The translations under genes were made by a program, and so were the position numbers. From Pseudomonas sp. CCI4.2 (GTDB taxonomy: Bacteria; Pseudomonadota; Gammaproteobacteria; Pseudomonadales; Pseudomonadaceae): a DNA stretch of 64,000 bases. Location: contig NZ_CP133781.1 of the NCBI RefSeq assembly GCF_034350045.1, positions 5,320,501 through 5,384,500 on the forward strand. Direction: 5' to 3'. Position 1 is the stretch's first letter. Each line of letters starts with the position of its first letter. Shown in pieces: positions 25,606 through 35,086 of this stretch. The notes under the pieces were generated by a model that was given only the letters and a program-made list of their open reading frames with translations, was not told the DNA's origin and did no database searches.

Positions 25606-26484
25606 TTAAAGCAATACACCGGACTGGCGCAGGGCCTGACGCAGCGGTTCGTGACAGGGCTCGCTGAGCCAGGTGAGCGGCAGACGGATACCGTCCGGCA
25701 TCATGCCCATCTCATGCAGCGCCCATTTCACGGGAATTGGGTTGGATTCGATAAACAGGGTTTTATTAAGCGGCATCAGTTTTTCGTGAATCGCACGAGC
25801 AGTGGCAGCATCACCACGCATCGCGGCGGCGCACAAATCGGACATGGCACGTGGCGCCACGTTTGCCGTTACTGAAATATTACCTTTGCCGCCCATCAGC
25901 ATCAGCTCGACAGCCGTCGCATCATCACCGGAATACACCAGAAAGTCGCTGCTGACCCGCGCCAGAATGTCTTTGGCACGTTGCAGGTCGCCAGTGGCTT
26001 CCTTGACGCCGATGATATTTGGCACCGTGGACAGACGCACAACCGTGTCTGCCAACATGTCGCACGCCGTTCGGCCTGGCACGTTATACAGAATCTGCGG
26101 AATATCGACTGATTCAGCGATGAGCTTGAAGTGCTGATACAGCCCTTCTTGCGTCGGTTTATTGTAATACGGTGTAACCAGCAGGCACGCATCAGCGCCT
26201 GCGGTTTTCGCGTTACGCGTCAGCTCGATCGCTTCGCGAGTAGAGTTCGCGCCTGTTCCCGCGATGACGGGGATACGCCCTGCAACTTGGGCTACCACGC
26301 GGCGAATCACTTCTATGTGCTCGCTGACGTCGAGTGTGGCCGACTCACCAGTGGTGCCGACCGCAACAATCGCGTTGGTGCCCTCTTGCAGATGGAAGTC
26401 CACCAGTTTGCTCAGGCTGTCCCAGTCAAGACGACCATTTGCATCCATCGGTGTGACCAGTGCCACCATGCTGCCCGCAATCAT
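25606..26484 (-). CDS. dapA: 4-hydroxy-tetrahydrodipicolinate synthase
   Basis: Condenses pyruvate with aspartate semialdehyde, the first step toward diaminopimelate and lysine. The ATG at 26484 with AGGAG seven bases upstream gives 292 residues starting MIAGSMVALVTPMD. Seen: GTTGESATL (substrate loop), YYNKPTQEGLYQHF and YNVPGRTACDM, and the Schiff-base lysine in GVKEATGDL. The longer frame upstream has no homology. Confidence 0.97.
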   Translation of the reverse strand: MIAGSMVALVTPMDANGRLDWDSLSKLVDFHLQEGTNAIVAVGTTGESATLDVSEHIEVIRRVVAQVAGRIPVIAGTGANSTREAIELTRNAKTAGADACLLVTPYYNKPTQEGLYQHFKLIAESVDIPQILYNVPGRTACDMLADTVVRLSTVPNIIGVKEATGDLQRAKDILARVSSDFLVYSGDDATAVELMLMGGKGNISVTANVAPRAMSDLCAAAMRGDAATARAIHEKLMPLNKTLFIESNPIPVKWALHEMGMMPDGIRLPLTWLSEPCHEPLRQALRQSGVLL

Positions 26485-26810
26485 GCGACCGCTCCTGCCG
26501 GAAAAAGAGAGCCGTAATGGTACTGGCGCTATCAGGCTTGCACAAGCGAAGTACCGTGCTACGAGCATTCCCCTAAGCGATGCTTTTCGCTACCCTTTGT
26601 TCTTTGGTCAGTACGGGTCATCTGCGCAGCGCGTTCAATCGATCGAATTTTCCGTCGAAACCCTTGTTCCAACGAGGTCGCGACCCACCATGGCCTGGCC
26701 ATGAAGGCAAGCGGCACCGGGGTTTGGGTTGCAGTCGACGAGAATTGGTTGTCGAATCAGCCGTGCAAGCCCAACGTATGTACTCACCGCTCATCGCCTA
26801 GGAATGCTGC

Positions 26811-27374
26811 ATGTCGTCCACCCCCACAGTTCGCGAACAATTCCTTGTAATCAGTGCCCTTGGCGCCAACCCAATGGAGCTGACCAACGTGCTGTGCCGC
26901 GCCAGTCATGAAAACCGCTGTTCAGTGGTGAGTTCACGTCTGACTCGTCATGGCGAATACAGTGCGCTGATTCTTCAGGTTTCAGGCAGCTGGGATGCCC
27001 TGGCTCGTCTGGAAACCGGCTTGCCAAGCCTGTCGAAGAAGCACGCCTTCACTGTCAGCGTCGTGCGTAGCGCCAGCCTGGAAAGCCGTCCTGAGGCCCT
27101 GCCTTATGTCGCTTACGTCAGCTCGGCTTATCGCCCGGACATCATCAATGAGCTTTGTCAGTTCTTCATCGATCATAACGTCGAGCTGGAAAACCTCATT
27201 TGCGATACGTATCAGGCGCCTCAAACAGGCGGCACGATGCTCAATGCGACCTTTACCGTCACATTGCCTGCCGGTATCCAGATCAGCTGGCTGCGTGATC
27301 AGTTCCTCGACTTCGCCGACGCGCTGAACCTCGATGCGTTGATCGAACCTTGGCGTCCACAGGCTCCTATGTAA
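26811..27374 (+). CDS. gcvR: Glycine cleavage system regulator-like ACT-domain protein
   Basis: A 187-residue protein with two ACT folds: one near residues 9-80 (EQFLVISALGANPMELTNVL) and a second near 95-175 (YVAYVSSAYRPDIINELCQF). This is the GcvR layout; in E. coli GcvR restrains GcvA, the activator of glycine cleavage. In Pseudomonas the role is less studied. An AGGA site precedes the ATG. It is divergent from dapA and sits 10 bp before bcp. Confidence 0.85.
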   Translation: MSSTPTVREQFLVISALGANPMELTNVLCRASHENRCSVVSSRLTRHGEYSALILQVSGSWDALARLETGLPSLSKKHAFTVSVVRSASLESRPEALPYVAYVSSAYRPDIINELCQFFIDHNVELENLICDTYQAPQTGGTMLNATFTVTLPAGIQISWLRDQFLDFADALNLDALIEPWRPQAPM

Positions 27375-27384
27375 GGAAACATTA

Positions 27385-27858
27385 ATGGCCGTTGCGTTGA
27401 ATGAACCTGTTGCCGATTTTGAGGCGCAGGCCACCAGTGGGCAGACGATTAGTCTGGCCGGGCTTAAGGGCCAGCAGGTGGTGATTTATTTTTACCCGAA
27501 AGACAGCACGCCTGGTTGCACAACTCAGGGTCAGGGCTTTCGTGATCAACACGCTGCGTTCGAGGCGGCCAACACCGTGGTGTTCGGTGTTTCGCGCGAC
27601 AGCTTGAAGTCCCACGAAAACTTCAAGACCAAGCAGGCGTTTTCGTTCGAACTGATTTCTGACAAAGACGAAGCGCTGTGCCAGCTGTTTGATGTGATCA
27701 AACTGAAAAAGCTCTATGGCAAGGAATACCTGGGCATAGATCGCAGCACGTTCTTGATTGATAAAAAAGGCGTATTACGCCAGGAATGGCGCGGCGTAAA
27801 AGTACCCGGCCATGTGGCTGCTGTACTGGAAAGCGCGCAAGCATTGAACAACGGTTAA
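27385..27858 (+). CDS. bcp: Thiol peroxidase, Bcp/PrxQ family
   Basis: Reduces peroxides with thioredoxin. The 157-residue protein has the peroxidatic cysteine in DSTPGCTTQGQGF (about residue 45); the usual second cysteine five residues later is Q here, so it is the one-cysteine form of the family unless another cysteine (for example in ALCQLF) resolves. The AAGGAA site six bases upstream fits. Cotranscribed with gcvR. Confidence 0.93.
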   Translation: MAVALNEPVADFEAQATSGQTISLAGLKGQQVVIYFYPKDSTPGCTTQGQGFRDQHAAFEAANTVVFGVSRDSLKSHENFKTKQAFSFELISDKDEALCQLFDVIKLKKLYGKEYLGIDRSTFLIDKKGVLRQEWRGVKVPGHVAAVLESAQALNNG

Positions 27859-27939
27859 CTGTCGTCGAAGGGATTCGCTGCCTGCACACATTGAAGTAGC
27901 TTGCAGCGAAAGCGCCTTGCCCTCCTCTTCCAGAAAATC

Positions 27940-29010
27940 CTAAAGCAGCGGCGACACCGTAGGCTCATTACGGGGCCAGGCGTCCAACACGGCTTTGAAC
28001 AGGGTGGCCAGGGGAATCGCGAAGAACACACCCCAAAAGCCCCACAACCCGCCAAACAACAGCACTGCGCAGATAATCGCGACCGGGTGCAGGTTGACCG
28101 CACCGGAAAATAACAACGGCACCAACACGTTGCCATCCAGCGTTTGAATGACGCCGTAGACCGCCATCAAGTAAATGAATTGATCACTCCAGCCCCACTG
28201 GAACAGCGCAATCATTGTCACCGGCACCGTCACGACTACCGCGCCGACATAGGGTACGACCACCGACAAGCCGACCAATAAAGCCAACAATGCCGCGTAG
28301 TTCAGCCCCAGGGCCATGAATGCCACGTAGGTGACGCCACCACAGAGAACAATCTCAATGGCTTTGCCGCGAATGTAGTTGGCTATTTGCCGATTCATTT
28401 CCTGCGCAACGCGGGTAATCAATGTTCGCTCACGCGGCAAATAACCGCTGACCCAACGCCCGATCAACTTTCGATCTTTGAGAAAGAAGAACACCAGAAT
28501 CGGCACCAGTACCAAATAGATCATGGCATTGACCAGCAGTGGCAGGCTGGACAACGAAAATGTCAGTGCCCATTGGCCGAACTTGCCGGTTTCTCCGCGA
28601 GCAACCTCAATCGCTTGCAGCACTTGTTCGTCAGAGATCAAGTGCGGATAACGCTCAGGCAACAGCAGCAACAGCGATTGCCATTTGGCGAGCATGCCTG
28701 GCAGTTCGTTAAATAACGTGATCAGTTGATGCCAAAGCAGCGGTACAAGCACCAACAGAAAAACCAGCAACACACCCATGAACAACGCAAAAACCAACGA
28801 GACCGCGACCACTTCCGGCATCCGCAGACGCTCCAGAAGGCTGACCTGGCCTTGCATCAGAAACGCCAGCACCAACCCCGCCAAGACCGGCGCAAGCATG
28901 CCACCGAGCGTCAATACGATGGTGAACGCCAAGACCAACAATACCGCGAGCACCACGGCTTCCTCGTCGGAGAAGTACCGCTGTATCCAGTCGCGTAGCA
29001 CCTTGAACAT
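27940..29010 (-). CDS. AI-2E/PerM-family transporter
   Basis: A 356-residue membrane protein with about eight hydrophobic segments, ending with the family's conserved GGLWGFWGVFFAIPLATLFK. Members move varied substrates or have no known one. The start is the ATG at 29010 with AAGGA six bases upstream. It sits convergent to bcp, upstream of the TusA-like gene. Confidence 0.87.
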   Translation of the reverse strand: MFKVLRDWIQRYFSDEEAVVLAVLLVLAFTIVLTLGGMLAPVLAGLVLAFLMQGQVSLLERLRMPEVVAVSLVFALFMGVLLVFLLVLVPLLWHQLITLFNELPGMLAKWQSLLLLLPERYPHLISDEQVLQAIEVARGETGKFGQWALTFSLSSLPLLVNAMIYLVLVPILVFFFLKDRKLIGRWVSGYLPRERTLITRVAQEMNRQIANYIRGKAIEIVLCGGVTYVAFMALGLNYAALLALLVGLSVVVPYVGAVVVTVPVTMIALFQWGWSDQFIYLMAVYGVIQTLDGNVLVPLLFSGAVNLHPVAIICAVLLFGGLWGFWGVFFAIPLATLFKAVLDAWPRNEPTVSPLL

Positions 29011-29076
29011 CAAAAATCCTTCAGGCAGTCATCGTCAGCAACGATCATTAAGAGGGGGAAATAAAATCACAGGGCA

Positions 29077-29328
29077 TCAGGCTTTGCGTAACCAATAAAG
29101 GTAAACGCCCGCCTGGACCTCTTCGTGCAATAACGTGTGGCCGGCGAGCTTGGCAAAGGTCCGGAAATCGCGCTGGGAGCCTGCATCCGTTGAGATGACT
29201 TTGAGTACTGAACCACTGGTCAAGCGATTTAGCTCAAGCTTGGCTTTGAGCAACGGCAGCGGACAATTCAAGCCACTGGCGTCCACTTCAGCGTCACAGG
29301 CCTCGGGGCGCTCTACAGCGTCAGACAT
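29077..29328 (-). CDS. TusA-family sulfur-carrier protein
   Basis: An 83-residue SirA/TusA fold protein. The family motif with its single cysteine is plain (DASGLNCPLPLLKAKLELN). Such proteins carry persulfide sulfur for tRNA thiolation and other paths; this is a second-type paralogue as found beside the M48 peptidase in pseudomonads. Two ATGs are adjacent (29331 and 29328); GGAG spacing favours the second. Confidence 0.85.
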   Translation of the reverse strand: MSDAVERPEACDAEVDASGLNCPLPLLKAKLELNRLTSGSVLKVISTDAGSQRDFRTFAKLAGHTLLHEEVQAGVYLYWLRKA

Positions 29329-29479
29329 CATTTCTCTCCAGGCAGGCACATCGAATGGCGTTGCAACCACCCAATTAGCGTGGCGGACGCCTCAAACAGG
29401 CAACAAGAATACCTCACTCTGGTCAGCAAGCCATTGAGCCAGCTACAGTAAGGGCTCTTTAACGCCTAGAGCCTTGTGC

Positions 29480-30913
29480 ATGAAATTTCTGCGCCCTACC
29501 TTGTTGACGCTCGCTTGCCTGCTCGCCTCTCCGAGTTTTGCTGACGACTTGCCATCACTGGGCGATGCCAGCTCTGCCATCGTCTCCCCACAACAGGAAT
29601 ATCAACTGGGCCGCGCCTGGCTTGGCATGCTTCGCGGTCAGGTGTCGCAACTATCTGATCCGCAGCTCAAGGACTTTGTGGAGACCACGGTTTACCGCCT
29701 TGCAGAAACCAGTCAGGTGCAAAACCCCCGGTTGGAATTCATTCTGATCGACAGCCGCGAGTTGAACGCATTCGCCGCCCCTGGCGGGATTGTCGGGGTT
29801 AACGGCGGACTTTTTCTCAACGCGCAAAATGAAGCCGAATACGCGGCAGTGCTCGCTCACGAATTGGCTCACTTGTCGCAACGCCACTTCGCGCGGGGCA
29901 TTGAGGCGCAGCAACGCATGCAGATTCCGGTCCTGGCAGCCATGTTGGCAGGTATCGTCATGGCCGCGGCTGGTGCTGGCGACGCAGGCATCGCAACGAT
30001 TGCAAGTACCCAGGCAGCGTCGATCCAGGAACAAACGCGTTTCTCTCGGGCAAACGAACAGGAGGCAGACCGCATCGGTATCATCAACCTGCAAAAAGCC
30101 GGTTATGACCCGCGAGCGATGCCCAACATGTTTGAACGGCTGATGCGCCAATACCGATTCGACGCCAAGCCACCCGAGTTTTTGTTGGATCACCCGGTCA
30201 CTGAGTCTCGGATCGCTGACACCCGTAACCGCGCAGAGCAAGAAAAGCCCGGCGGCAAAGAAGACAGCTTGCAGTACCAACTGATGCGCGCACGTGTTGC
30301 GCTGTATTACGAAGAATCCACCGGCCTTGCTGCAAAACGCTTCCGCGCGTTATTGAATGAAAACCCTAAATCTGAGTACGCACGCTACGGGCTTGCCATC
30401 GCTCAAATCAAGGGCTCGCAGATCAATGATGCACGCGAGACACTCAAGCCGCTGTTAGTCAAAGATCCAAACAACATCACGTATAACTTGGCGCAGGTAG
30501 AAATTGATGTCGCCAACAGCAAGATGGTCGACGCCCAGCAGCGACTGGACCGGATGAAGGTGCAATTTCCGGATAACTACCCGCTGAACCAGGCCGGCGT
30601 CGATTTATTGATCAAACAGAACAAGCCTGCGCAAGCGGAAAAAGGATTGGACCAACTGCTGAAAAGTCGGCCATCCGATCCAGATATCTGGAGTCAGGTT
30701 GCAGACGTGCGCGGGTTGGCAGGCAATATGATTGGCTCCAACCAGGCGCGCGCCGAGTACTTCGCTTTGACCGGTGACTATCGTCAGGCTCAACAGCAGC
30801 TCGAAATCGCCAAGCGGCGGGCTAACAACAACTTTCAACTGGCCTCGCGCATTGATGCACGGCAGAAAGAGTTTGCTGAGCAAGAGCGATTGCTGAAAGA
30901 AATGATGAACTGA
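29480..30913 (+). CDS. Periplasmic M48 metalloprotease with TPR repeats (BepA-like)
   Basis: A 477-residue exported protein. Signal peptide MKFLRPTLLTLACLLASPSFA; M48 zinc motif HELAH (in VLAHELAHLSQRHF, about 131-144) with a downstream EADRIG third ligand; C-terminal TPR-like helices from about residue 270. This is the BepA/YfgC layout, which works on outer-membrane protein assembly such as LptD. The ATG at 29480 is preferred to an upstream TTG. Divergent from the TusA-like gene. Confidence 0.9.
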   Translation: MKFLRPTLLTLACLLASPSFADDLPSLGDASSAIVSPQQEYQLGRAWLGMLRGQVSQLSDPQLKDFVETTVYRLAETSQVQNPRLEFILIDSRELNAFAAPGGIVGVNGGLFLNAQNEAEYAAVLAHELAHLSQRHFARGIEAQQRMQIPVLAAMLAGIVMAAAGAGDAGIATIASTQAASIQEQTRFSRANEQEADRIGIINLQKAGYDPRAMPNMFERLMRQYRFDAKPPEFLLDHPVTESRIADTRNRAEQEKPGGKEDSLQYQLMRARVALYYEESTGLAAKRFRALLNENPKSEYARYGLAIAQIKGSQINDARETLKPLLVKDPNNITYNLAQVEIDVANSKMVDAQQRLDRMKVQFPDNYPLNQAGVDLLIKQNKPAQAEKGLDQLLKSRPSDPDIWSQVADVRGLAGNMIGSNQARAEYFALTGDYRQAQQQLEIAKRRANNNFQLASRIDARQKEFAEQERLLKEMMN

Positions 30914-31000
30914 CCCGTGCCCGGTAGGAGGGGCCACGTCTCGACGTACCACACTGGATGGGGGATTTGTGGCTTGAGGTTGCAGAGTGTCAGGATTGAC

Positions 31001-31130
31001 GCTTTCCCGAATAAATTCGGTCCCTCCGGTGTTTCAAGCGATGCACAACACCTGTAGGAGCAACTTGTTGGCGAGCGGCTTATGGGGTTCACCAACTAAG
31101 CAGCCTCGCCAACAAGTTGGCTCCGTGATA
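31001..31130. repeat. REP elements downstream of M48 gene
   Basis: Contains an inverted copy of the GGGACCGAATTTATTCGG core (31006-31024) and an inverted pair: AGGAGCAACTTGTTGGCGAG (about 31053-31072) with GCCAACAAGTTGGCTCC on the other arm (about 31109-31125). It fills the gap between two convergent genes, a usual REP site. Confidence 0.75.
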
Positions 31131-31153
31131 ATTGGCAATCTGTTCCACCGACG

Positions 31154-32212
31154 TCAGGCATTACCCGCCAGTTTCAGGCGTGCGGCGCGGGTGAAATCCA
31201 ACATGCGCTGCAATGGGCGAATCGCGTGGGGGATCAATGCCGGGTCGACGAATATCTCGTTACTGCCCTCTCGCAGGCACTGCAAGGTGCGCTCAAGGGT
31301 GTTCATCGCCATCCACGGACAATGTGCGCAACTACGGCACGCGGCGCCGTTACCGGCGGTTGGCGCTTCGATGAAGATTTTGTCCGGGCACAGCTGCTGC
31401 ATCTTGTAAAAAATGCCTCGATCAGTCGCGACTATAAACATTTTATTAGGCAGCGATTGCGCAGCAGCGATCAGTTGACTGGTCGATCCGACAGCATCTG
31501 CCAGATCGATCACTGACTCGGGCGACTCGGGATGCACAAGAATCGCAGCCTCGGGATAAAGCGCTTTCATGTCCTCAAGCTGCTTGGACTTGAATTCCTC
31601 GTGGACGATACATGCGCCGTCCCACAACAACATGTCGGCACCGGTTTCGCGCTGAATATAACGACCCAAATGCTTGTCCGGCGCCCAGATGATCTTTTCG
31701 CCGTTATCCATCAGGCTTTCGACGATTTCCAGCGCACAACTGGACGTCACTACCCAGTCGGCGCGGGCCTTCACCGCGGCGGATGTATTGGCATAGACCA
31801 CCACCGTGCGCTCTGGATGCTGATCGCAGAAGGCCGCGAACTCATCAACCGGGCAACCCAAGTCCAACGAACAGGTCGCCTCCAGCGTTGGCATCAGAAT
31901 CCGTTTTTCCGGGTTGAGGATTTTCGCCGTCTCGCCCATGAAACGTACGCCTGCGACCAGCACGGTTTTTGCCGAATGCTGATTACCGAAGCGCGCCATT
32001 TCCAGGGAGTCGGACACGCAACCGCCGGTTTCCTCGGCCAAGGCCTGGATAACGGGATCGCAGTAATAGTGGGCAACCAAAACGGCGTCTTGCGCTTTTA
32101 ACTCAGCAGCAATCGCCGCGCGGTAGTGAGCCTGCTCTTCGACGCTCAGCGTTTTGGGCTGTTTGGCATCGAGATGGGCCTGGACCAGAAGGCGTTCGGA
32201 AATCTGCGTCAT
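31154..32212 (-). CDS. nadA: Quinolinate synthase A
   Basis: Condenses iminoaspartate with dihydroxyacetone phosphate to quinolinate in NAD synthesis, using a [4Fe-4S] cluster. The 352-residue protein has the repeated layout of NadA and conserved cysteines in SLDLGCPVDEF, TSSCALEIV and RSCAHCPWMAMN. It is preceded by AHYYCDPVIQ (substrate-binding His-Tyr). Monocistronic by appearance. Confidence 0.96.
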   Translation of the reverse strand: MTQISERLLVQAHLDAKQPKTLSVEEQAHYRAAIAAELKAQDAVLVAHYYCDPVIQALAEETGGCVSDSLEMARFGNQHSAKTVLVAGVRFMGETAKILNPEKRILMPTLEATCSLDLGCPVDEFAAFCDQHPERTVVVYANTSAAVKARADWVVTSSCALEIVESLMDNGEKIIWAPDKHLGRYIQRETGADMLLWDGACIVHEEFKSKQLEDMKALYPEAAILVHPESPESVIDLADAVGSTSQLIAAAQSLPNKMFIVATDRGIFYKMQQLCPDKIFIEAPTAGNGAACRSCAHCPWMAMNTLERTLQCLREGSNEIFVDPALIPHAIRPLQRMLDFTRAARLKLAGNA

Positions 32213-32539
32213 GTTCGCTGGACCTAAAAGCGCTTGTGCGCGGATGCCGAAGTTTACACCTGTGGCGCAGAGTCCTGAATCCCTTAATTACCAATTCAAA
32301 ACTATCAAAACGATGATGCTTATTGCGCTTATACCGGATGCTTGGGCGTATGGGCGGGAAGTGTCCAGCGACGGTGGCGCCGCCGAACTGCCAGGGATCT
32401 AAGCAATTTCTCCCGCCAAAACCACTATCAGCTCATGACGGCAAAACATCCCGTTTCGCGTTCTGTGCTCGTAACGCGGGCGAAAGGCTTGAGTATTGCC
32501 GCGGCGTGTTGATGCATTGAGTGCTCGGAGCTCCCCTCC
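32213..32539. other. Gap upstream of nadA, no gene
   Basis: The first part should carry the nadA promoter. Short frames on both strands show no homology, and the LysR remnant begins only near 32540. It may include eroded coding sequence of that regulator that no longer reads. Confidence 0.4.
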
Positions 32540-33035
32540 GCCGCCAGTGCCGCTGAGGCTATTTCCGGTTAGCAGCCCCACCTTGTTGCGCATAAGTGGG
32601 CGCACATTTAACCGTATCGAAGACCTTCGGCATCACACCTTGCTGCACCTGAGCGACACTCAAAATGCCTGGCCTTGGTTGCAGTGGTCTGAATGGCTAA
32701 AAGAAGCAGGAGCCCCCGGGCCTTTGGCCGATATCGGACTCCGGTTCAGCCATTTTGACCAGATGATTCACGCGGCGACGATGGGGCACGGTATTGCACT
32801 GGGCAGTTCGCCGCTGGTGGACTATCTGCTGAAGGAAGGGGCGTTGGTGGCGCCTTTAGTTAAGCGCCTGGTGAGTCCTCGATCGTTTTATATCTGTCGA
32901 GGTCCGCGCAGTGATGATGCGGTTTCGTCTTTGGTGGACTGGCTCATGACAGCAGTGGAAACGCCCGATGCCGAGACAGGCCCTTTAGAGACTCTAGCGG
33001 GCGCGGCAATCGACCTACGACCCTGGCTCGTCTAG
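32540..33035 (+). pseudogene. LysR-family regulator remnant (effector domain only)
   Basis: The frame ending at 33035 encodes the second half of a GcvA-type LysR effector domain: FPVSSPTLL, IEDLRHHTLLHL, WPWLQWSEWL, then FSHFDQMIHAATMGHGIALG and SSLVDWLM. The helix-turn-helix and first half of the effector domain are missing and the frame runs upstream into unrelated sequence. So it is a 5'-truncated relic that cannot bind DNA. Confidence 0.7.
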
Positions 33036-33426
33036 AACCGTGTATCGACGACGGTAACAGGTCATTTGCACTACGGGCGTTACGGCCTCGCTTGGATTAA
33101 CTGCACCTCTGTGGGACCGAATTTATTCGGGAAGCGGCCGATTCGATTACCGATCTGATCCCAGTATCTTTGTAGGAGCCAACTTGTTGGCGAAGATCCC
33201 CGCGCGGCGTGTCAGACACACCGCTTCGCGAACAGCTTGCCCGCGATCGGCTGCGCAGCAGTCGTAAAATCAGCGATTCTGCTCTTCAGTTGGAACCTGG
33301 CCAGCTTAACTGAACGCCATAGCCCCGCGTCGAGCAGCTGGAAGTAAAAACGTCGACGCAAAAAAAAAGCCGTAAAGCCTCATTTGCATGGGCCTTACAG
33401 CTTTTCAAAAACGTCGAACTTGAAAA
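33036..33426. other. Intergenic gap with REP elements, no gene
   Basis: Nothing coding is seen. The middle is REP-derived (see 33108-33275); the stretch 33355-33420 carries an A-rich run and a hairpin AAGCCGTAAAGCC...GGCCTTACAGCTTTT (33368-33406) that may terminate the tRNA-Lys transcript. Confidence 0.55.
33108..33275. repeat. Composite of REP elements
   Basis: Three REP-type pieces in a row: the GGGACCGAATTTATTCGG core (33111-33137), TAGGAGCCAACTTGTTGGCG (about 33173-33192) and GCCCGCGATCGGCTGCGCA (about 33240-33258) followed by GTAAAA. The last is shared with the element at 785-905 and the second with the pair at 31053-31125. Confidence 0.7.
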
Positions 33427-33502
33427 TGGTGGGTCGTGTGGGATTCGAACCTACGACCAATTGGTTAAAAGCCAACTGCTCTACCAACTGAGCTAACGAC
33501 CC
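33427..33502 (-). tRNA. tRNA-Lys(UUU)
   Basis: 76 nt with encoded CCA. Anticodon loop CTTTTAA gives UUU. Acceptor GGGTCGT pairs with ACGACCC; T loop GGTTCGAATCC is standard. Confidence 0.98.
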
Positions 33503-33560
33503 GACGTGGCGCGTATATTACTGATTTCTATGATTAATTCAACACTTAACTGAAATTAAT

Positions 33561-34241
33561 TCAAAAATAGCGAGTCGGGTCGGCTACAGCCGCCGTGGCA
33601 AAGCCTTCTGCGCGCAAACGACAGCTGTCACATTTACCGCATGCGTGGCCTCGATCATCGGCCTGATAGCAGGAAACGGTCAGCCCATAATCGACGCCAA
33701 GGCGCATGCCGACTGAGACGATTTCGGCTTTGCTCAGATTCTGCAGCGGGGCCTGGATTCTGAAACCGTTGCCTTCCACGCCTGCCTTGGTCGCCAGATT
33801 GGCCATACGCTCGAATGCTTCGATAAATTCAGGGCGGCAATCCGGGTAACCCGAATAGTCCACCGCGTTGACACCGATAAATATATCTCGGGCGCCCAAT
33901 ACTTCAGCCCAACCGAGCGCCAACGAAAGAAACACCGTATTGCGTGCCGGCACGTAGGTGGCCGGAATACCTTCGCCCGGAGATTCTGGGACCGCAATCG
34001 AACTGTCGGTCAACGCAGAACCGCCTATGCCATTCAGGTCAAGGCCAATGACTTTGTGCTCGGCCACACCTAAATCGCGAGCGACACGCACGGCGGCATT
34101 CAACTCGGCACGGTGCCGCTGACCGTAATCGAAACTCATGGTGTAGCAGGTGTATCCGTCAGCCAACGCCATTGCCAACACGGTGGCCGAATCAAGGCCA
34201 CCCGATAACAGGATGACCGCTCTTTTCTCAATCTTCGTCAT
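33561..34241 (-). CDS. queC: 7-cyano-7-deazaguanine synthase
   Basis: Makes preQ0 from carboxy-deazaguanine and ammonia using ATP, in queuosine synthesis. The 226-residue protein has the PP-loop ATP motif LSGGLDSATVL and the C-terminal zinc cysteines (CYQADDRGHACGKCDSC). The ATG at 34241 with GAGG eight bases upstream is chosen over an in-frame GTG at 34250. It follows queE closely. Confidence 0.96.
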   Translation of the reverse strand: MTKIEKRAVILLSGGLDSATVLAMALADGYTCYTMSFDYGQRHRAELNAAVRVARDLGVAEHKVIGLDLNGIGGSALTDSSIAVPESPGEGIPATYVPARNTVFLSLALGWAEVLGARDIFIGVNAVDYSGYPDCRPEFIEAFERMANLATKAGVEGNGFRIQAPLQNLSKAEIVSVGMRLGVDYGLTVSCYQADDRGHACGKCDSCRLRAEGFATAAVADPTRYF

Positions 34242-34251
34242 TTCACTCACC

Positions 34252-34899
34252 TCAGCGTCCTGGCTCGTCGTCCCAGAGAATCTTGTGCAACTGCATTTGC
34301 AGGCGTACAGGCAGATTGTCGGCCACGATCCAGTCGGCCAAATCCCGCGCTTTCAAATCATGATGACTAGGGGAAAACAATACTTCGCCCGCGCGCCGCT
34401 CCAGGCCGTATTGAATGAGCTTGGACACAGCCCAGTCGTAGTCTTCGCGGGAGCAGATTACAAATTTGACCTGATCGTTAGGCGTCAACAGCTCGATGTT
34501 TTCGTAGCGGTTACGCCCGACCTCGTTAGAGCCTGGGGTTTTCAAATCGACCACACGACTGACGCGGGGATCAACCGCCGAGATATCAAGGGCACCACTG
34601 GTCTCAAGTGAGACTTCATAGCCAGCGTCGCATAGGCGTTTGAGCAGTGCGATCGCGTTCGGCTGTGCCAATGGTTCTCCGCCTGTCACGCAGACATAGC
34701 GAGGACGATAACTGGCCACTTGTTCGACGATGGCATCAAGCGCCTGGATGCTCCCGCCGCTGAAGGCGTAAGCGCTGTCGCAGTATTGGCATCGCAAAGG
34801 ACAGCCCGTAAGCCGCACGAATACCGTAGGCAAGCCCGCGGTGCGCGTTTCTCCCTGCAATGAATAAAATATTTCAGTGATTCGTAACGTTTCTTGCAT
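34252..34899 (-). CDS. queE: 7-carboxy-7-deazaguanine synthase (radical SAM)
   Basis: Converts carboxy-tetrahydropterin to carboxy-deazaguanine. The 215-residue protein has the radical SAM cysteines in CPLRCQYCDSAY and the GGEPL motif (CVTGGEPLAQPN). The ATG at 34899 (MQETLRITEIFYSLQGE) gives the family N-terminus; an ATG at 34932 with a GGAGG too close upstream is possible. Forms a queE-queC operon. Confidence 0.94.
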   Translation of the reverse strand: MQETLRITEIFYSLQGETRTAGLPTVFVRLTGCPLRCQYCDSAYAFSGGSIQALDAIVEQVASYRPRYVCVTGGEPLAQPNAIALLKRLCDAGYEVSLETSGALDISAVDPRVSRVVDLKTPGSNEVGRNRYENIELLTPNDQVKFVICSREDYDWAVSKLIQYGLERRAGEVLFSPSHHDLKARDLADWIVADNLPVRLQMQLHKILWDDEPGR

Positions 34900-35023
34900 A
34901 TGAGCCACGGGCGTAATAGCTAAACAGGCCATCCGCCTCCGTTAGGCACTTCAACGACCCTGCAAACGCATGGTCCAGAGAAGCGTATGTATTACCGAAA
35001 TTTCGGGTGCGAGATTCTAACGA

Positions 35024-35053
35024 AAAAAGCCGCGACAAGCGCGGCTTTCTTTA
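35024..35053 (-). terminator. Terminator of the tol-pal-cpoB operon
   Basis: On the minus strand GCCGCG pairs with CGCGGC across a short loop and is followed by TTTTTT, 35 bp after the cpoB stop. Confidence 0.9.
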
Positions 35054-35086
35054 ATCGGTGGTCAGCCCAGCCTGGTTAGCAGCGCA

